Assembly: GCA_003279615.1 (NCBI GenBank)
Contig: QCHM01000003.1
Coordinates: 76,908-140,907, forward strand
Source of the DNA: Prochlorococcus sp. AG-402-B19
GTDB taxonomy: Bacteria; Cyanobacteriota; Cyanobacteriia; PCC-6307; Cyanobiaceae
DNA: 64,000 nt
Reading direction: 5' to 3'
Positions 8,682 through 17,256 of this stretch are shown in pieces (positions within the stretch are counted from its first letter, which is position 1; every line of letters starts with the position of its first letter). The notes beneath the pieces were generated by a model. The model saw nothing but the letters and a program-made list of their open reading frames with translations, did not search any database and was not told the DNA's origin. Both the position numbers and the translations under genes were made by a program.

Positions 8682-9303
8682 CTTATAAGTTTTAATTACT
8701 TATAAAAACTTATAAAATTAATATTATGGAGAATTATTTTATAATTTTTCTAAAGGAGTTGATGTTTATAATTGATTGAATGAGCTGAATATAAATCATA
8801 CTTCTATACATTTTTAATAAGAAGGATTTTTTTGTTTATCTTTCGGAAGTTTCATTAAAAGACTATTTAAATAATAAATCGGTAATTTAAAAAGAAATTA
8901 GAGAAAATAACATTAAGTGGTTATATAAATCAACCGACTCTCGTTTTGAAATAAGCTTATCTAATGAAAATTTCAGTGTATGTAAGAGAGTACTTCTATC
9001 TGGAATAATTTTCTCAAATATTTATAATTAATTAATTTTTTTAAGGGTGCTCTAAACTCTCATATCTTTAAGCAACATGCGTATTAATTAATTGTTTTTT
9101 TCATTAATATATAGATATCTTATTTATATATAACTTATTATTTATTTTAAAAATCTCTTTTCTTTATTCGAACAATATATAACAATATTTTTTATATTTA
9201 TATATATATTGTATCTTCTTTAATTAGATGTTTTTTTTTGCTCATATTCATAGATTTATTATTTGTTTTTATTAGATTAACTATTATTAGGATAATAGAA
9301 TTT
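8682..9303. other. Long AT-rich intergenic region
   Basis: About 620 bases without an intact gene. It contains the probable gene remnant at 8795-9031. The part after 9032 is extremely AT-rich, with runs of TA dinucleotides around 9190-9210. I see no tRNA, repeat array or strong terminator in it. Confidence 0.6.
8795..9031 (+). pseudogene. Possible decayed small gene with an in-frame stop
   Basis: One frame reads protein-like sequence on both sides of a TAA at 8888-8890: before it FFVYLSEVSLKDYLNN, after it KEIRENNIKWLYKSTD and then SRFEISLSNENFSVCKR, ending at TAA 9029-9031. There is no ATG, GTG or TTG in a useful place at the 5' end. The amino-acid composition after the stop is unlike random translation of AT-rich DNA. 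I infer a broken gene of unknown family; it could also be chance. Confidence 0.35.
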
Positions 9304-10191
9304 ATGGATAATCTTTTTTCTATTAAACCTTTATGTGATAAAGATATAGACTTTGTTACTGAAATATCTAGAAAAGAAGGCTTTGCGCCAGGAGTTGGTG
9401 ATTTGGGAATATATAAAAATACAGATAAACAGGGACTTTGGGTTGGTTGGTTGAATGACAATCCTATTGGCTGTATTGCAGGTGTTCGATATAATCAAAA
9501 CTACGGATTTCTTGGATTGTTTTTAGTAATTGAAAAGTTTAGAGGTAGAGGTTTTGGGCTACAGCTCTGGAAAAAGGCTTTAAGTCATTTAAGTGATTTA
9601 CCATGTGTAGGTTTAGAGGCTGCGCCAGATAGAATTATTGATTACTCAAAATGGGGCTTTACGATTTCTTCGAAAACAACTAGATGGCAATGGTTGGGCG
9701 ATGGGCAATTGCTTGAGGAAAAATTATGGAATGATGATTTAGATGATTTCAGCTTTGTTGAAGGTTCCTCAATACCTCAAGATGCCGTAGAGAAATTTGA
9801 TGAAAAAAGAGAAACAACTCCTAGACCTCATTTTCTATCAAATTGGCTGACTCATCCAGCTGGAAAGGTGATAGCGGTTATTGATCAAAAAAACAGATGT
9901 CATGGGTTTGGTCGAATAAGGCCATGCCTTTTACAAAAAGGTGATGGATGGAGAATTGGTCCTTTGATGGCTGATACTCCTAAGCTTTTAAAAATTTTAT
10001 TGAAGAAGTTAATCGAGAGCCATTCTGGATTGATAATTATCGATGCTCCTGGTTTAAACAAGTCAGCTTCTGAAGTCTTTAAAAAACTAGGTTTCAAATC
10101 TGAATCTGAAACTTTTAGGATGTATAGAGGTTCTCAACCTCCTGTTTCTATGAATGATGTATATGGTTTGGCTTGCTTGGAGTTAGGTTAA
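9304..10191 (+). CDS. GNAT-family N-acetyltransferase with two-part structure
   Basis: A 295-residue protein with an N-terminal GNAT domain: LGLFLVIEKFRGRGFGLQLW holds the acetyl-CoA loop (R-G-x-G-F-G), about residues 78-97. The second half (from about 165) repeats a fainter acyltransferase-like fold, ending KKLGFKSESETFRMYRG, as in the two-lobed YitH/Eis-like GNATs. I start at ATG 9304, because the longer frame from TTG 9238 adds only a hydrophobic, AT-driven extension. Substrate not predictable. Confidence 0.82.
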   Translation: MDNLFSIKPLCDKDIDFVTEISRKEGFAPGVGDLGIYKNTDKQGLWVGWLNDNPIGCIAGVRYNQNYGFLGLFLVIEKFRGRGFGLQLWKKALSHLSDLPCVGLEAAPDRIIDYSKWGFTISSKTTRWQWLGDGQLLEEKLWNDDLDDFSFVEGSSIPQDAVEKFDEKRETTPRPHFLSNWLTHPAGKVIAVIDQKNRCHGFGRIRPCLLQKGDGWRIGPLMADTPKLLKILLKKLIESHSGLIIIDAPGLNKSASEVFKKLGFKSESETFRMYRGSQPPVSMNDVYGLACLELG

Positions 10192-10203
10192 GACTTGCTT
10201 TTT

Positions 10204-10407
10204 TCACCCATTTGAGTTTGATTTGCCTCTCTGAATTTGTTTCTCTTCATTCAATTGAGTTTCTAATTGATCAATAAGTGTAGTAACTAATGATTGAAAT
10301 TCTGGTTGACATCCTCTGAAGGCAGCTTTATGTCTTATTGATTCGTTCCTTGTTCTTAGATCAGTAAGCATTAGCTGCAACGCGTCAATTTTAGCGTTGT
10401 TGTTCAT
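10204..10407 (-). CDS. Small conserved helical protein
   Basis: A 67-residue soluble, probably all-helical protein beginning MNNNAKIDALQLMLTDLRTR and ending in a basic, Gln/Lys-rich tail. I do not recognise a characterised family. It is convergent with the GNAT gene (12 bases apart) and 21 bases downstream of the start side of its SDR neighbour's stop, on the same strand, so the two could be co-transcribed. Confidence 0.6.
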   Translation of the reverse strand: MNNNAKIDALQLMLTDLRTRNESIRHKAAFRGCQPEFQSLVTTLIDQLETQLNEEKQIQRGKSNSNG

Positions 10408-10428
10408 AGCAAGTTTAAGTTTTTGTAG

Positions 10429-11097
10429 TCAAATACTAAACGTCTTTATTGCTTTACTCATATTTGTTTTGGTATTTTCTTCGCTACTAGTAATCTCAAT
10501 TATTTTTTCGATAGAATCTTTTGTTTTTAAAGCTTCTATGCAGGCTTTTGCAACTAGTCTTCTGGGAATTGAGCCTTCTTCTTGAGTCTTTTCACCAGAA
10601 AACAAAATGTTCTGATTTTTTAAGTTAGTTTCATTCTCATTCAAACCTCCAGGACGTATGACAGTCCAATCTAGCCCACTTTTTTGAAGAGATTTCTCGC
10701 CTAATCTTTTCCAGATAAGTATTAATCCAAATAAATTTAGAGGATGTATCAATTTTCCTGCACAAAGTGAACTAACAAGAACAATCCTTTTTAACTTTTG
10801 TCTCTTGCAGCTTTCAACTTGCTTTTTGATATTTAAATAATCTACTTTTGCTGGACCTGTTAAATCAATAGATGGTCTTGCACCGGTTGCTATTACTAAG
10901 CTCTCGCAACCTTGTAAAGCATAGTCAAGTGTGACTCCATTAGTATCTGACAATACGTACCGTTCACAACCTTTTATTGATTCAGGAATCTCAGATTTTG
11001 ATCTAACTATCAATCTCACCTCATATCCTGATGATATTGCTTCTTCTGCTACTCGAAAACCCGTTTTCCCCGAAGCTCCTGTTATGGCTAGTTTCAT
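10429..11097 (-). CDS. NAD(P)-binding SDR protein (NmrA/Tic62-like)
   Basis: A 222-residue atypical short-chain dehydrogenase. The glycine motif TGASGKTG sits at residues 6-13, followed by VRLIVRS, the LVIATGARPS block, IVLVSSLCAG and the YxxxK-region substitute SGLDWTVIRPGGL. This arrangement matches the NmrA/Tic62/HCF173-like group, which bind NADPH and often act in photosystem biogenesis or redox sensing. No membrane anchor is visible. Specific role unknown. Confidence 0.82.
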   Translation of the reverse strand: MKLAITGASGKTGFRVAEEAISSGYEVRLIVRSKSEIPESIKGCERYVLSDTNGVTLDYALQGCESLVIATGARPSIDLTGPAKVDYLNIKKQVESCKRQKLKRIVLVSSLCAGKLIHPLNLFGLILIWKRLGEKSLQKSGLDWTVIRPGGLNENETNLKNQNILFSGEKTQEEGSIPRRLVAKACIEALKTKDSIEKIIEITSSEENTKTNMSKAIKTFSI

Positions 11098-11175
11098 TAG
11101 AATTAGTTTACTGTGATATGTTTTCTAGCAAGAAATAGTCCTTTTTGTTGAGATAATAAAATTAATAGATTATTC

Positions 11176-11829
11176 TTAAGCCTTTGTACAAATAATTGGT
11201 TTCTTTCTATTAGGGTAAAGTTCCTTACACAATTTACAGATTGTCCCATTACATCCTTTCGCTGAGCAATACTCTCTTCCGTAAAAAATAATTTGCAGAT
11301 GTAATTTATTCCAAAGATTCTTTGGGAACAATCTTTTTAGATCTATTTCCGTTTGGCTAACATTTTTGCCTGAGGTCAATCCCCATCGCTGAGATAATCT
11401 ATGTATATGTGTATCGACAGGGAATGATGGGACACCAAATACCTGAGACATAACAACACTTGCTGTTTTATGACCAACTCCAGGGAGTGACTCTAGCTCC
11501 TCAAATGAATTTGGAACGGTATTATTGAATTTTTCAAGAATAATCTTTGATAAGTTATAAGTATTTTTTGCTTTTGTTTTAGCAAGTCCAAGTTGTTTTA
11601 TATATTCATATATTTTTTGCTCACCTAATTTATACATTTCTTCAGCAGAAGTAGCAACCTTGAAAAGTGCTTTAGTTAATTCATTTACTTTCTTGTCCGT
11701 AGATTGTGCACTTAACACAACGGCTACAAGCAGCGTAAAATCATTTTCATGCTCTAAAGGTATAGGCGTTTCAGGATATATTTCTTCAAGTCTCTTGATT
11801 ATTATTTTTACCCTTTCATTCTTTTTCAT
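11176..11829 (-). CDS. nth: Endonuclease III, DNA glycosylase/AP lyase
   Basis: A 217-residue base-excision repair enzyme. The helix-hairpin-helix LPGVGHKTASVV carries the catalytic Lys, and VPSFPVDTHIHRLSQRWG carries the catalytic Asp. The C-terminal cysteines for the 4Fe-4S cluster are present but spaced differently from the E. coli C-x6-C-x2-C-x5-C: here they fall in YCSAKGCNGTICKLC, and another in the last few residues. This looks like a lineage-specific variant, which leaves cluster binding uncertain. Transcribed away from the ABC ATPase gene. Confidence 0.93.
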   Translation of the reverse strand: MKKNERVKIIIKRLEEIYPETPIPLEHENDFTLLVAVVLSAQSTDKKVNELTKALFKVATSAEEMYKLGEQKIYEYIKQLGLAKTKAKNTYNLSKIILEKFNNTVPNSFEELESLPGVGHKTASVVMSQVFGVPSFPVDTHIHRLSQRWGLTSGKNVSQTEIDLKRLFPKNLWNKLHLQIIFYGREYCSAKGCNGTICKLCKELYPNRKKPIICTKA

Positions 11830-12020
11830 TGAAGTATTAATATCTTTGTTTTTGAAATTACTTAATTAAAACCCTTTGACCTTAGGCAAGGACTTTGAGT
11901 TAAGGCATGAGTATCATTTTATACCTATGCTAGTGATTTTTGTTCATGCATTTTTTCTTTTGTGGTGTGTTTGCTTTTTAATTGATTTTTTGCGAATAGA
12001 ATAATAAAAAAATAGTTTTA

Positions 12021-13079
12021 GTGAGTACTGAACTAGAAGTCTGTAATTTATCGCATGAGTTTAAGCCTAATAAAAAGAATAAATGGGTTCTTAAAGATAT
12101 TAATTTGTCTATAAGACCTGGAGAATTAGTAGGTTTACTTGGTCCCTCGGGTTGTGGAAAAACAACCCTTTTAAGATTGATAGCAGGTTTTGAGAAGCCT
12201 ATACGTGGATTTATAAAAAAGAATGGGCAATTAATCTCAGATAATCATTATCTTCTCTCACCTGAGCGAAGGAAGATAGGGATGGTTTTTCAAGACTATG
12301 CTCTTTTTCCTCATTTAAATGTTTGGGAAAATGTTTGCTTTGGGATTAATAAGCAAGAGCAATCTATTCAAAGAGCTAAGTGGCTATTAAATTTATTGGA
12401 TATTTATGAGTATAAAAATAGATACCCTCACGAACTTTCAGGAGGACAGAGTCAAAGAGTTGCATTGGCTCGGGCTCTGGCCCCTGGTACTTCTTTGGTT
12501 TTACTTGACGAACCTTTTTGTTCTTTAGATGTTGAAGTGCGATCTAGATTGAGGTCGGAACTAACTTCTGTTTTAAAATCCTGTTCAGCAGCTGCAGTTT
12601 TGGTCACTCACGATCCTCAAGAAGCATTGGCTATTTGTGATCGTGTGGCTGTCTTAAGAAGTGGAGAAATACAGCAATATGCAACTCCTTTTGATATTGT
12701 TTCAAAGCCATCAAATCATTTTGTTGGTCAATTTGTATTTCAAAAAAATATTTTGCCTATTAAATACATTGATAATTCCTATTCAACTTTTATTGGTAAA
12801 TTGAATTTGCCTAACAATACATCGATATCATCAGAATCTGTTTGTATGTTCGATAAAAATTCTATACGAATCCAACCTTCTTCAAATGATTTATTCACAG
12901 TTATATCAAAGGAATATCGTATTAATAATTATGTCTATACTGTTAGATGTGATAATTTAAAATTGAGATCAGAGATGAGTTTGGATACAAATTTATCTAT
13001 TGGAGATAAATGTAAAGTTGAATTTATTCAAGAAAAAAACTTTTTAATTCTACCAGAAAATATAAAATCTAAATTTTAA
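12021..13079 (+). CDS. ABC transporter ATPase, Fe(III)/FutC-FbpC type
   Basis: A 352-residue ATPase. Walker A is GPSGCGKTT (~41-49), the Q-loop is VFQDYALFPHL, the signature is ELSGGQSQRVALARALA and Walker B is LVLLDEPFCSLD. A C-terminal regulatory region of about 110 residues follows, as in the CUT1/FbpC/PotA class. The sequence around the Q-loop is most like ferric iron (FutC/FbpC) importers, but spermidine or sulfate cannot be excluded. The start is GTG at 12021. No permease or binding protein is adjacent. It lies just upstream of ferritin, which supports an iron role. Confidence 0.75.
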   Translation: MSTELEVCNLSHEFKPNKKNKWVLKDINLSIRPGELVGLLGPSGCGKTTLLRLIAGFEKPIRGFIKKNGQLISDNHYLLSPERRKIGMVFQDYALFPHLNVWENVCFGINKQEQSIQRAKWLLNLLDIYEYKNRYPHELSGGQSQRVALARALAPGTSLVLLDEPFCSLDVEVRSRLRSELTSVLKSCSAAAVLVTHDPQEALAICDRVAVLRSGEIQQYATPFDIVSKPSNHFVGQFVFQKNILPIKYIDNSYSTFIGKLNLPNNTSISSESVCMFDKNSIRIQPSSNDLFTVISKEYRINNYVYTVRCDNLKLRSEMSLDTNLSIGDKCKVEFIQEKNFLILPENIKSKF

Positions 13080-13176
13080 TTAGTTTAAATGCTTAGTTAA
13101 ATTATATTTAATTTTTTACGCAATTGAGATTCATTATCAAATAAATAAATTTTAAATTTTATTTTTCTAACAACAG

Positions 13177-13200
13177 AATGATACAAAAAGAGTTATCATT
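13177..13200. promoter_or_regulatory. Inverted repeat upstream of ferritin
   Basis: A perfect 7-base inverted repeat, AATGATA and TATCATT, with a 10-base spacer, ends 51 bases before the ferritin ATG. The half-sites resemble those of Fur-type operators, though the spacing is not the classical one. I infer a binding site for a metal or Crp-type regulator. Confidence 0.35.
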
Positions 13201-13251
13201 TTATTTGAACAAAAATTAGTTTTTGCGTTCTTTGGCCTAGTTTTTTTTGTG

Positions 13252-13803
13252 ATGCAATTAACCACATCCAGTTCAATAGATCTAAACGTGGGTCCATCAG
13301 GTCGTGCCATTGCACAGCCGATGGATGTTGATCTACTTGAGGCTCTTTATCAACATACATCCCTTGAAAGGGTTTCAAGTGCACAATATTTAGCTATGTC
13401 CATTTGGTTTTTAGAAAGAGAACTACGAGGATTTTCTAGTTTTTTTAAGAAAGAGTCTTTATCTGAGCAGGAACATGGTTTTATTTTCGCAAAATATATG
13501 ATTGCAAGAGGTCAAACTGTTTTACTTGATGAAGTAACTAAACCAATACAAGATTGGAAATCTGTTGAAGAACTTGTAACTTTGTCTTTTCAAATGGAGG
13601 CTGATGTCACAACATCAGTTCAACAATTATACTCAATGGCTGAGAGATCAAATGATACACGCACCACTGTATTTCTTGATCCAATTATAGATGAGCAAAT
13701 AAAGTCTGAAGATGAAATGGCTTACCTGCTTGGTAAAGTTAAATTCGCCAATAATGATCCCTCGGCATTATTTATTATAGATAATGAATTGAATGCTAAC
13801 TAA
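13252..13803 (+). CDS. ftn: Ferritin
   Basis: A 183-residue ferritin that oxidises Fe(II) and stores ferric iron in a 24-subunit shell. Ferroxidase ligands are visible in order: Glu in LERVSSAQYL, Glu in FLERELRG, His in SEQEHGFIF, Glu in FQMEADVTTS and acidic residues in DEQIKSEDEMAYLL. Length is normal. The ATG at 13252 directly follows a GTG at 13249, either of which could be used. It stands between an iron-type ABC ATPase and a Crp-family regulator. Confidence 0.92.
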   Translation: MQLTTSSSIDLNVGPSGRAIAQPMDVDLLEALYQHTSLERVSSAQYLAMSIWFLERELRGFSSFFKKESLSEQEHGFIFAKYMIARGQTVLLDEVTKPIQDWKSVEELVTLSFQMEADVTTSVQQLYSMAERSNDTRTTVFLDPIIDEQIKSEDEMAYLLGKVKFANNDPSALFIIDNELNAN

Positions 13804-13823
13804 AGAATTATTCTTTTAATAAA

Positions 13824-14105
13824 TTATATTTGTTGGAAAGAATTAGATCTTCTAGTTATTTCTAATAAAAATTCAAATGATAAGTCATTGTAGTTCTTAA
13901 TTAACATGCTTTCAGATATAGTTAATATTTTTAATCTGTTTTTATTTAACTTTTTAAGTTCTTTTTTTAGTCTATAAGATAAGATTTTATTCTGACAAGT
14001 TTTAAGTGAATAGTTTATATTTTTTGATCTGTTTTTTATATATTCTATCTCTTTACAAAGTGATAGAACCAGAGATTCAGAGTAAGAGCATAGATATTTA
14101 TTCAT
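13824..14105 (-). CDS. Small Lys/Leu-rich protein
   Basis: A 93-residue protein, mostly helical and rich in lysine, leucine and asparagine (LKKELKKLNKNRLKILTISE). A coiled coil is possible. No recognised family. Its start is only seven bases downstream of the Crp-family regulator stop on the same strand, so the two probably share a transcript. It ends convergent with ferritin. Confidence 0.5.
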   Translation of the reverse strand: MNKYLCSYSESLVLSLCKEIEYIKNRSKNINYSLKTCQNKILSYRLKKELKKLNKNRLKILTISESMLIKNYNDLSFEFLLEITRRSNSFQQI

Positions 14106-14111
14106 AATTTA

Positions 14112-14708
14112 TTATGCAGTTAATGGTGATGATTCAATAAAGTCTGGTGAAAGACTGAGAGTTGGATCACCTGATGGAGCTTTTAATAAGTCTGCTGTTC
14201 TTAGTCTTGAAATTAATCGAGTAGACGTAACTCTTGTTGATCCAATTAATTCTCCAATCCTTTCGTGAGTAAGCCTAAAAGGTAATTGACACCAATCACC
14301 GCATCTTCTACCCAATCTATTTACTAATAAGGCAAATAAGGCTTGAAGTCTTTGTTCAGCATTACCTAAGTGTCTAATTCTAAGAAGCTGAAGAGTCCAT
14401 TCATTTACTGCGTCATATCCTCCAGCTTGATCAATTGTTTCAGCGTCACTTCTAAAGCAAAGAGGAGTCAGAGCTTCTACACAAACTCCTTCACTGCATA
14501 ATCTATCTGTTCTTAATTGGTCGCCGGATTGCAGAAACGCAAGTGTCATCCCTTCTGTTTCTTCACAAGGACAATAAACACGAGCTATACCATCCAATAC
14601 TTCCAGACAAGTATCTCCTTTCCTTGAAGATGGATCTATTAGAACAGACTGCCCAGTAGCCATCCTCACTGCTGATGAAGGTGTGTCTATGTATGATCTG
14701 AAGCTCAT
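14112..14708 (-). CDS. Crp/Fnr-family transcriptional regulator
   Basis: A 198-residue regulator. The N-terminal half is a cyclic-nucleotide-type sensor barrel (CLEVLDGIARVYCPCEETEG, then LAFLQSGDQL). The C-terminal half has a winged helix-turn-helix in LTHERIGELIGSTRVTSTRL. The sensor domain contains several cysteines (VYCPCEE, DRLCSEGVCVEAL), so redox or metal sensing is possible. I start at ATG 14708; a longer frame to 14840 adds basic sequence unlike the family. It lies between ferritin and pcb and is a good candidate regulator of both. Confidence 0.85.
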   Translation of the reverse strand: MSFRSYIDTPSSAVRMATGQSVLIDPSSRKGDTCLEVLDGIARVYCPCEETEGMTLAFLQSGDQLRTDRLCSEGVCVEALTPLCFRSDAETIDQAGGYDAVNEWTLQLLRIRHLGNAEQRLQALFALLVNRLGRRCGDWCQLPFRLTHERIGELIGSTRVTSTRLISRLRTADLLKAPSGDPTLSLSPDFIESSPLTA

Positions 14709-14932
14709 TACGCTTTTGGAGCTTAATTGAATACTTAACCTACACAAAGAAGGAGGCTTTTTGCAACCGATTCTCAATAGCAACAAGCTCTTGCGATATC
14801 GATTTTCTTTTTTTACACATATTTGTATAAAAAAACACAAGTCAAAATATCCTTCGCTGCTTTTTCTTGAACCATGTGTGTTAATTGTGACATTTGAGTG
14901 AATAGATTAGTTGGTCTATTTATTAAATGAAT

Positions 14933-14958
14933 AAAAAAAAAGGCTCGCAAAGCGAGCC
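14933..14958 (-). terminator. Rho-independent terminator of pcb
   Basis: GGCTCGC, a three-base loop and GCGAGCC form a perfect 7-bp GC-rich stem (14942-14958). On the minus strand this is followed by a run of nine T residues (A933-941 as written). It lies 37 bases past the pcb stop. T-runs on both sides make it work in either direction. Confidence 0.9.
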
Positions 14959-14994
14959 TTTTTATTCACTAATAGTAAATGTATTAGTTATTAA

Positions 14995-16053
14995 TCAACC
15001 ATTGGTGATTTTTGCGTTTTCCATATTGTCGAACGCTTTACCTACGCGTCTGAAGTCAAATCCCATAGCTCTTAAAGCATGCCAGAGATGTCCCTGAATG
15101 AAGAAGAAGCCAAGATAGAAATGAACATTTGCTAACCATGCTCTTGCTGTATGAGCACCAGTCGCAAGTGATGCGTCAGTGTCAACAAAATAAGGAGCAA
15201 AATCAAACTTCAGTTGAAGTACATCTCCAAAGAATTCTGTTGAATAGACAGTTGTGTTTGTTGAACTCCAGAAAGCAGCAACAAGTGCACAATAGCCAAC
15301 ACCAGCTAGTGAGTATGAAAGAACAGCCTCAGCTGAGAGAAGTCCTTTTCCTTTGAATTCGGTGTACTCACCAAATTGCTTGGTAATAATGTGGAATGCA
15401 CCACCAATTATCTGGAAAAATGCTAGGAATGCATGGCCACCCATAACATCTTCTAAACTAGAAATTTGTAGGAAATCAGCTTGGTGATTCCAAATCATCC
15501 CTAAATCTAGGTTGTAACTAACTGTGCGAGTAGCTCCTAAAGCTGTATCCCAAATTCCGTGGTATTGAGCCCATTCAACGAATTGAATATTAGCTAAACC
15601 AAGGAAAATAAGATGGTGTCCAAGGATAAAAGTAAGTTTGTCTGGATCATCCCACTCGAAGTCAAACTTTTTAGGACGACTTCCTTCTGGATAATTTCCG
15701 AGATCTCCGTCATATCTTGTTGAGTGGAGTATTCCTCCAGCACCTAGAACACCAGAGAAAATCAGGTGAAGTACTGCAATAACAGTGCAGCCATATGGCT
15801 CAGTAATTACACCGTTTTCAATACCACCTATTCCAAGTTGAGCAAGGTGAGGCAAGCAGATCAAGTTTTGATTACCCATCGCAACGGATGAGTCGTAACG
15901 AGCTAGCTCAAATAAAGTGAACGCACCTGCCCAGAACATCATCAAACCAGCATGGGCAGCATGCGCAGCGATGAATTTTCCGGAGCGATTGGCCGTCCCT
16001 GAATTACCCGCGTACCAGTCATAGGTAACGTTGGGGTTCCCGTAGGTCTGCAC
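14995..16053 (-). CDS. pcb: Chlorophyll a/b-binding antenna protein Pcb (IsiA family)
   Basis: A 352-residue six-helix antenna protein of the CP43/IsiA/Pcb family, which replaces phycobilisomes in Prochlorococcus by binding divinyl chlorophylls around the photosystems. The N-terminal YDWYAGNSGTANRSGKFIAA and the GHHLIFLGLANIQFVEW region, together with the many His residues in membrane helices, are family hallmarks. The length fits the ~350-residue PcbA-type. A strong terminator lies just downstream, which suggests a single-gene transcript. Paralogue assignment (A-G) cannot be made here. Confidence 0.93.
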   Translation of the reverse strand: MQTYGNPNVTYDWYAGNSGTANRSGKFIAAHAAHAGLMMFWAGAFTLFELARYDSSVAMGNQNLICLPHLAQLGIGGIENGVITEPYGCTVIAVLHLIFSGVLGAGGILHSTRYDGDLGNYPEGSRPKKFDFEWDDPDKLTFILGHHLIFLGLANIQFVEWAQYHGIWDTALGATRTVSYNLDLGMIWNHQADFLQISSLEDVMGGHAFLAFFQIIGGAFHIITKQFGEYTEFKGKGLLSAEAVLSYSLAGVGYCALVAAFWSSTNTTVYSTEFFGDVLQLKFDFAPYFVDTDASLATGAHTARAWLANVHFYLGFFFIQGHLWHALRAMGFDFRRVGKAFDNMENAKITNG

Positions 16054-16132
16054 GAGAAATAAACAAAGAACAGTAAGAGGATATATTTAGAGCTCTATAA
16101 GTTCCATATCCCTTCACATTGCTTATTGAAAT

Positions 16133-16147
16133 TGTAGGTTTTGTACA
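16133..16147. promoter_or_regulatory. Inverted repeat upstream of pcb
   Basis: TGTA, a seven-base spacer and TACA, located 80-94 bases upstream of the pcb start. It resembles an NtcA/Crp-type half-site pair, but the spacing is one base short of the NtcA consensus GTA-N8-TAC. It is also present between two divergent genes. Weak evidence only. Confidence 0.2.
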
Positions 16148-16307
16148 TATTTCATGATCATCTGCTACTCACTCATTTCTTCGTGTTATGGATGTCCTAA
16201 CTCCTTAAACACCCCATTTTTACTGGCTTTCTAACTTTTATAGTCCTCGAATTTTCTTATACCCTTTCTAAACTTTGTTATTTTGAAAACAATTTTTATT
16301 AAATCCT

Positions 16308-17033
16308 ATGGACTATAGAAATATACTTTATGAGTTTTTTCCTGATGAGAGCATATTTCTTTCAAGCAAAAAGCTTTTAATTGTTCTGCTGGGATCTTTT
16401 GCTGACTTTGATAGTTTTGAATACTCCCAGCAAATTGCAGCCCAATCAAAAAAGATAAGTAAATACTCAGTAGATTTGATTCTGGTAGGGATTGGGAGTG
16501 AAAAATCTAAGGAATATTTTTGTAGATTCAATAAAATTGACCCTCAAAAAGTTTTTGCCATGTCAAATGCTGGTCTCCATCAAAAATTTAATTTGAACCC
16601 TGGACTTGTTACTTCTTTGCCAGCAATTATTAATTTATTGATTATGTGCATGGGCATTAATTCCAAAGGGACAATTAAAGAGGTATTAAGAGGTTATATG
16701 GGCGATAAAAATGCAATGCCTTTGTTTGGTTCTGATGATGAGATAAAAATAGGAACTATTTCTATCTTTAAAGGAAAAATGTTTGAGATTTTTTCCAAAA
16801 AGGAAATATTACGTCCTTTCGAGTTGGCTACCAGACGACTGATGAATATGATTGAAATTCTCTCAAATTGGAATATATATGTGCCTGATGGCAAATATCT
16901 AACACAAAGAGGAGCAACAATATTATTAAATGAAAATAATGATATCTTGTATAAATTTATTCCCGAAAGTCTTTTAGGATACTCAAGTAATATGAGTAAA
17001 CCTTTATCATTCCTGGATGATTATCTGAATTGA
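16308..17033 (+). CDS. Peroxiredoxin-like (AhpC/TSA-related) protein
   Basis: A 241-residue protein with a thioredoxin-like start (LLIVLLGSFADFDSFEYSQQ, then VDLILVGIGSEKSKEYFCRF), as in the cyanobacterial AhpC/TSA-related group. The usual peroxidatic PxxxTxxC motif is not present, so activity is uncertain. The C-terminal half (RPFELATRRLMNMIEI) is specific to this family. It is divergent from pcb and six bases shy of the next small gene, likely co-transcribed with it. Function is not established. Confidence 0.65.
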   Translation: MDYRNILYEFFPDESIFLSSKKLLIVLLGSFADFDSFEYSQQIAAQSKKISKYSVDLILVGIGSEKSKEYFCRFNKIDPQKVFAMSNAGLHQKFNLNPGLVTSLPAIINLLIMCMGINSKGTIKEVLRGYMGDKNAMPLFGSDDEIKIGTISIFKGKMFEIFSKKEILRPFELATRRLMNMIEILSNWNIYVPDGKYLTQRGATILLNENNDILYKFIPESLLGYSSNMSKPLSFLDDYLN

Positions 17034-17043
17034 TTGGAATATA

Positions 17044-17256
17044 ATGAATAGAGTTAAATGCTTGATTTGTGGAAGCTCTAATTTAAGAGCTGATCGTTCA
17101 TTATCTGGAAGATTAGTTTGTAATTCATGTGGTACTCCGTATGGTGTTAGAAAAGGAATACAAAGTTCATCTAATTTTAATTATTTTATCTTTAAAAAGA
17201 AATATTTGATCTTTCTTTTTATATTAATATTATCTTTTATTCTCATCATTATTTAG
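17044..17256 (+). CDS. Small zinc-ribbon membrane protein
   Basis: A 70-residue protein with two CxxC pairs (CLICGSS and CNSCGTPYG) forming a rubredoxin-like zinc ribbon in residues 5-35, then a C-terminal membrane helix (YLIFLFILILSFILIII). It starts ten bases after the peroxiredoxin-like gene. The ribbon would face the cytoplasm or stroma side. No known function. Confidence 0.65.
   Translation: MNRVKCLICGSSNLRADRSLSGRLVCNSCGTPYGVRKGIQSSSNFNYFIFKKKYLIFLFILILSFILIII

Noticed and set aside
9160-9215. TA-rich run as a promoter or satellite repeat
   Set aside because: Consistent with general AT richness; no clear -10/-35 spacing or periodic unit.
16133-16147. An NtcA site upstream of pcb
   Set aside because: GTA and TAC are seven bases apart; NtcA needs eight. 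Kept only as a weak inverted repeat.
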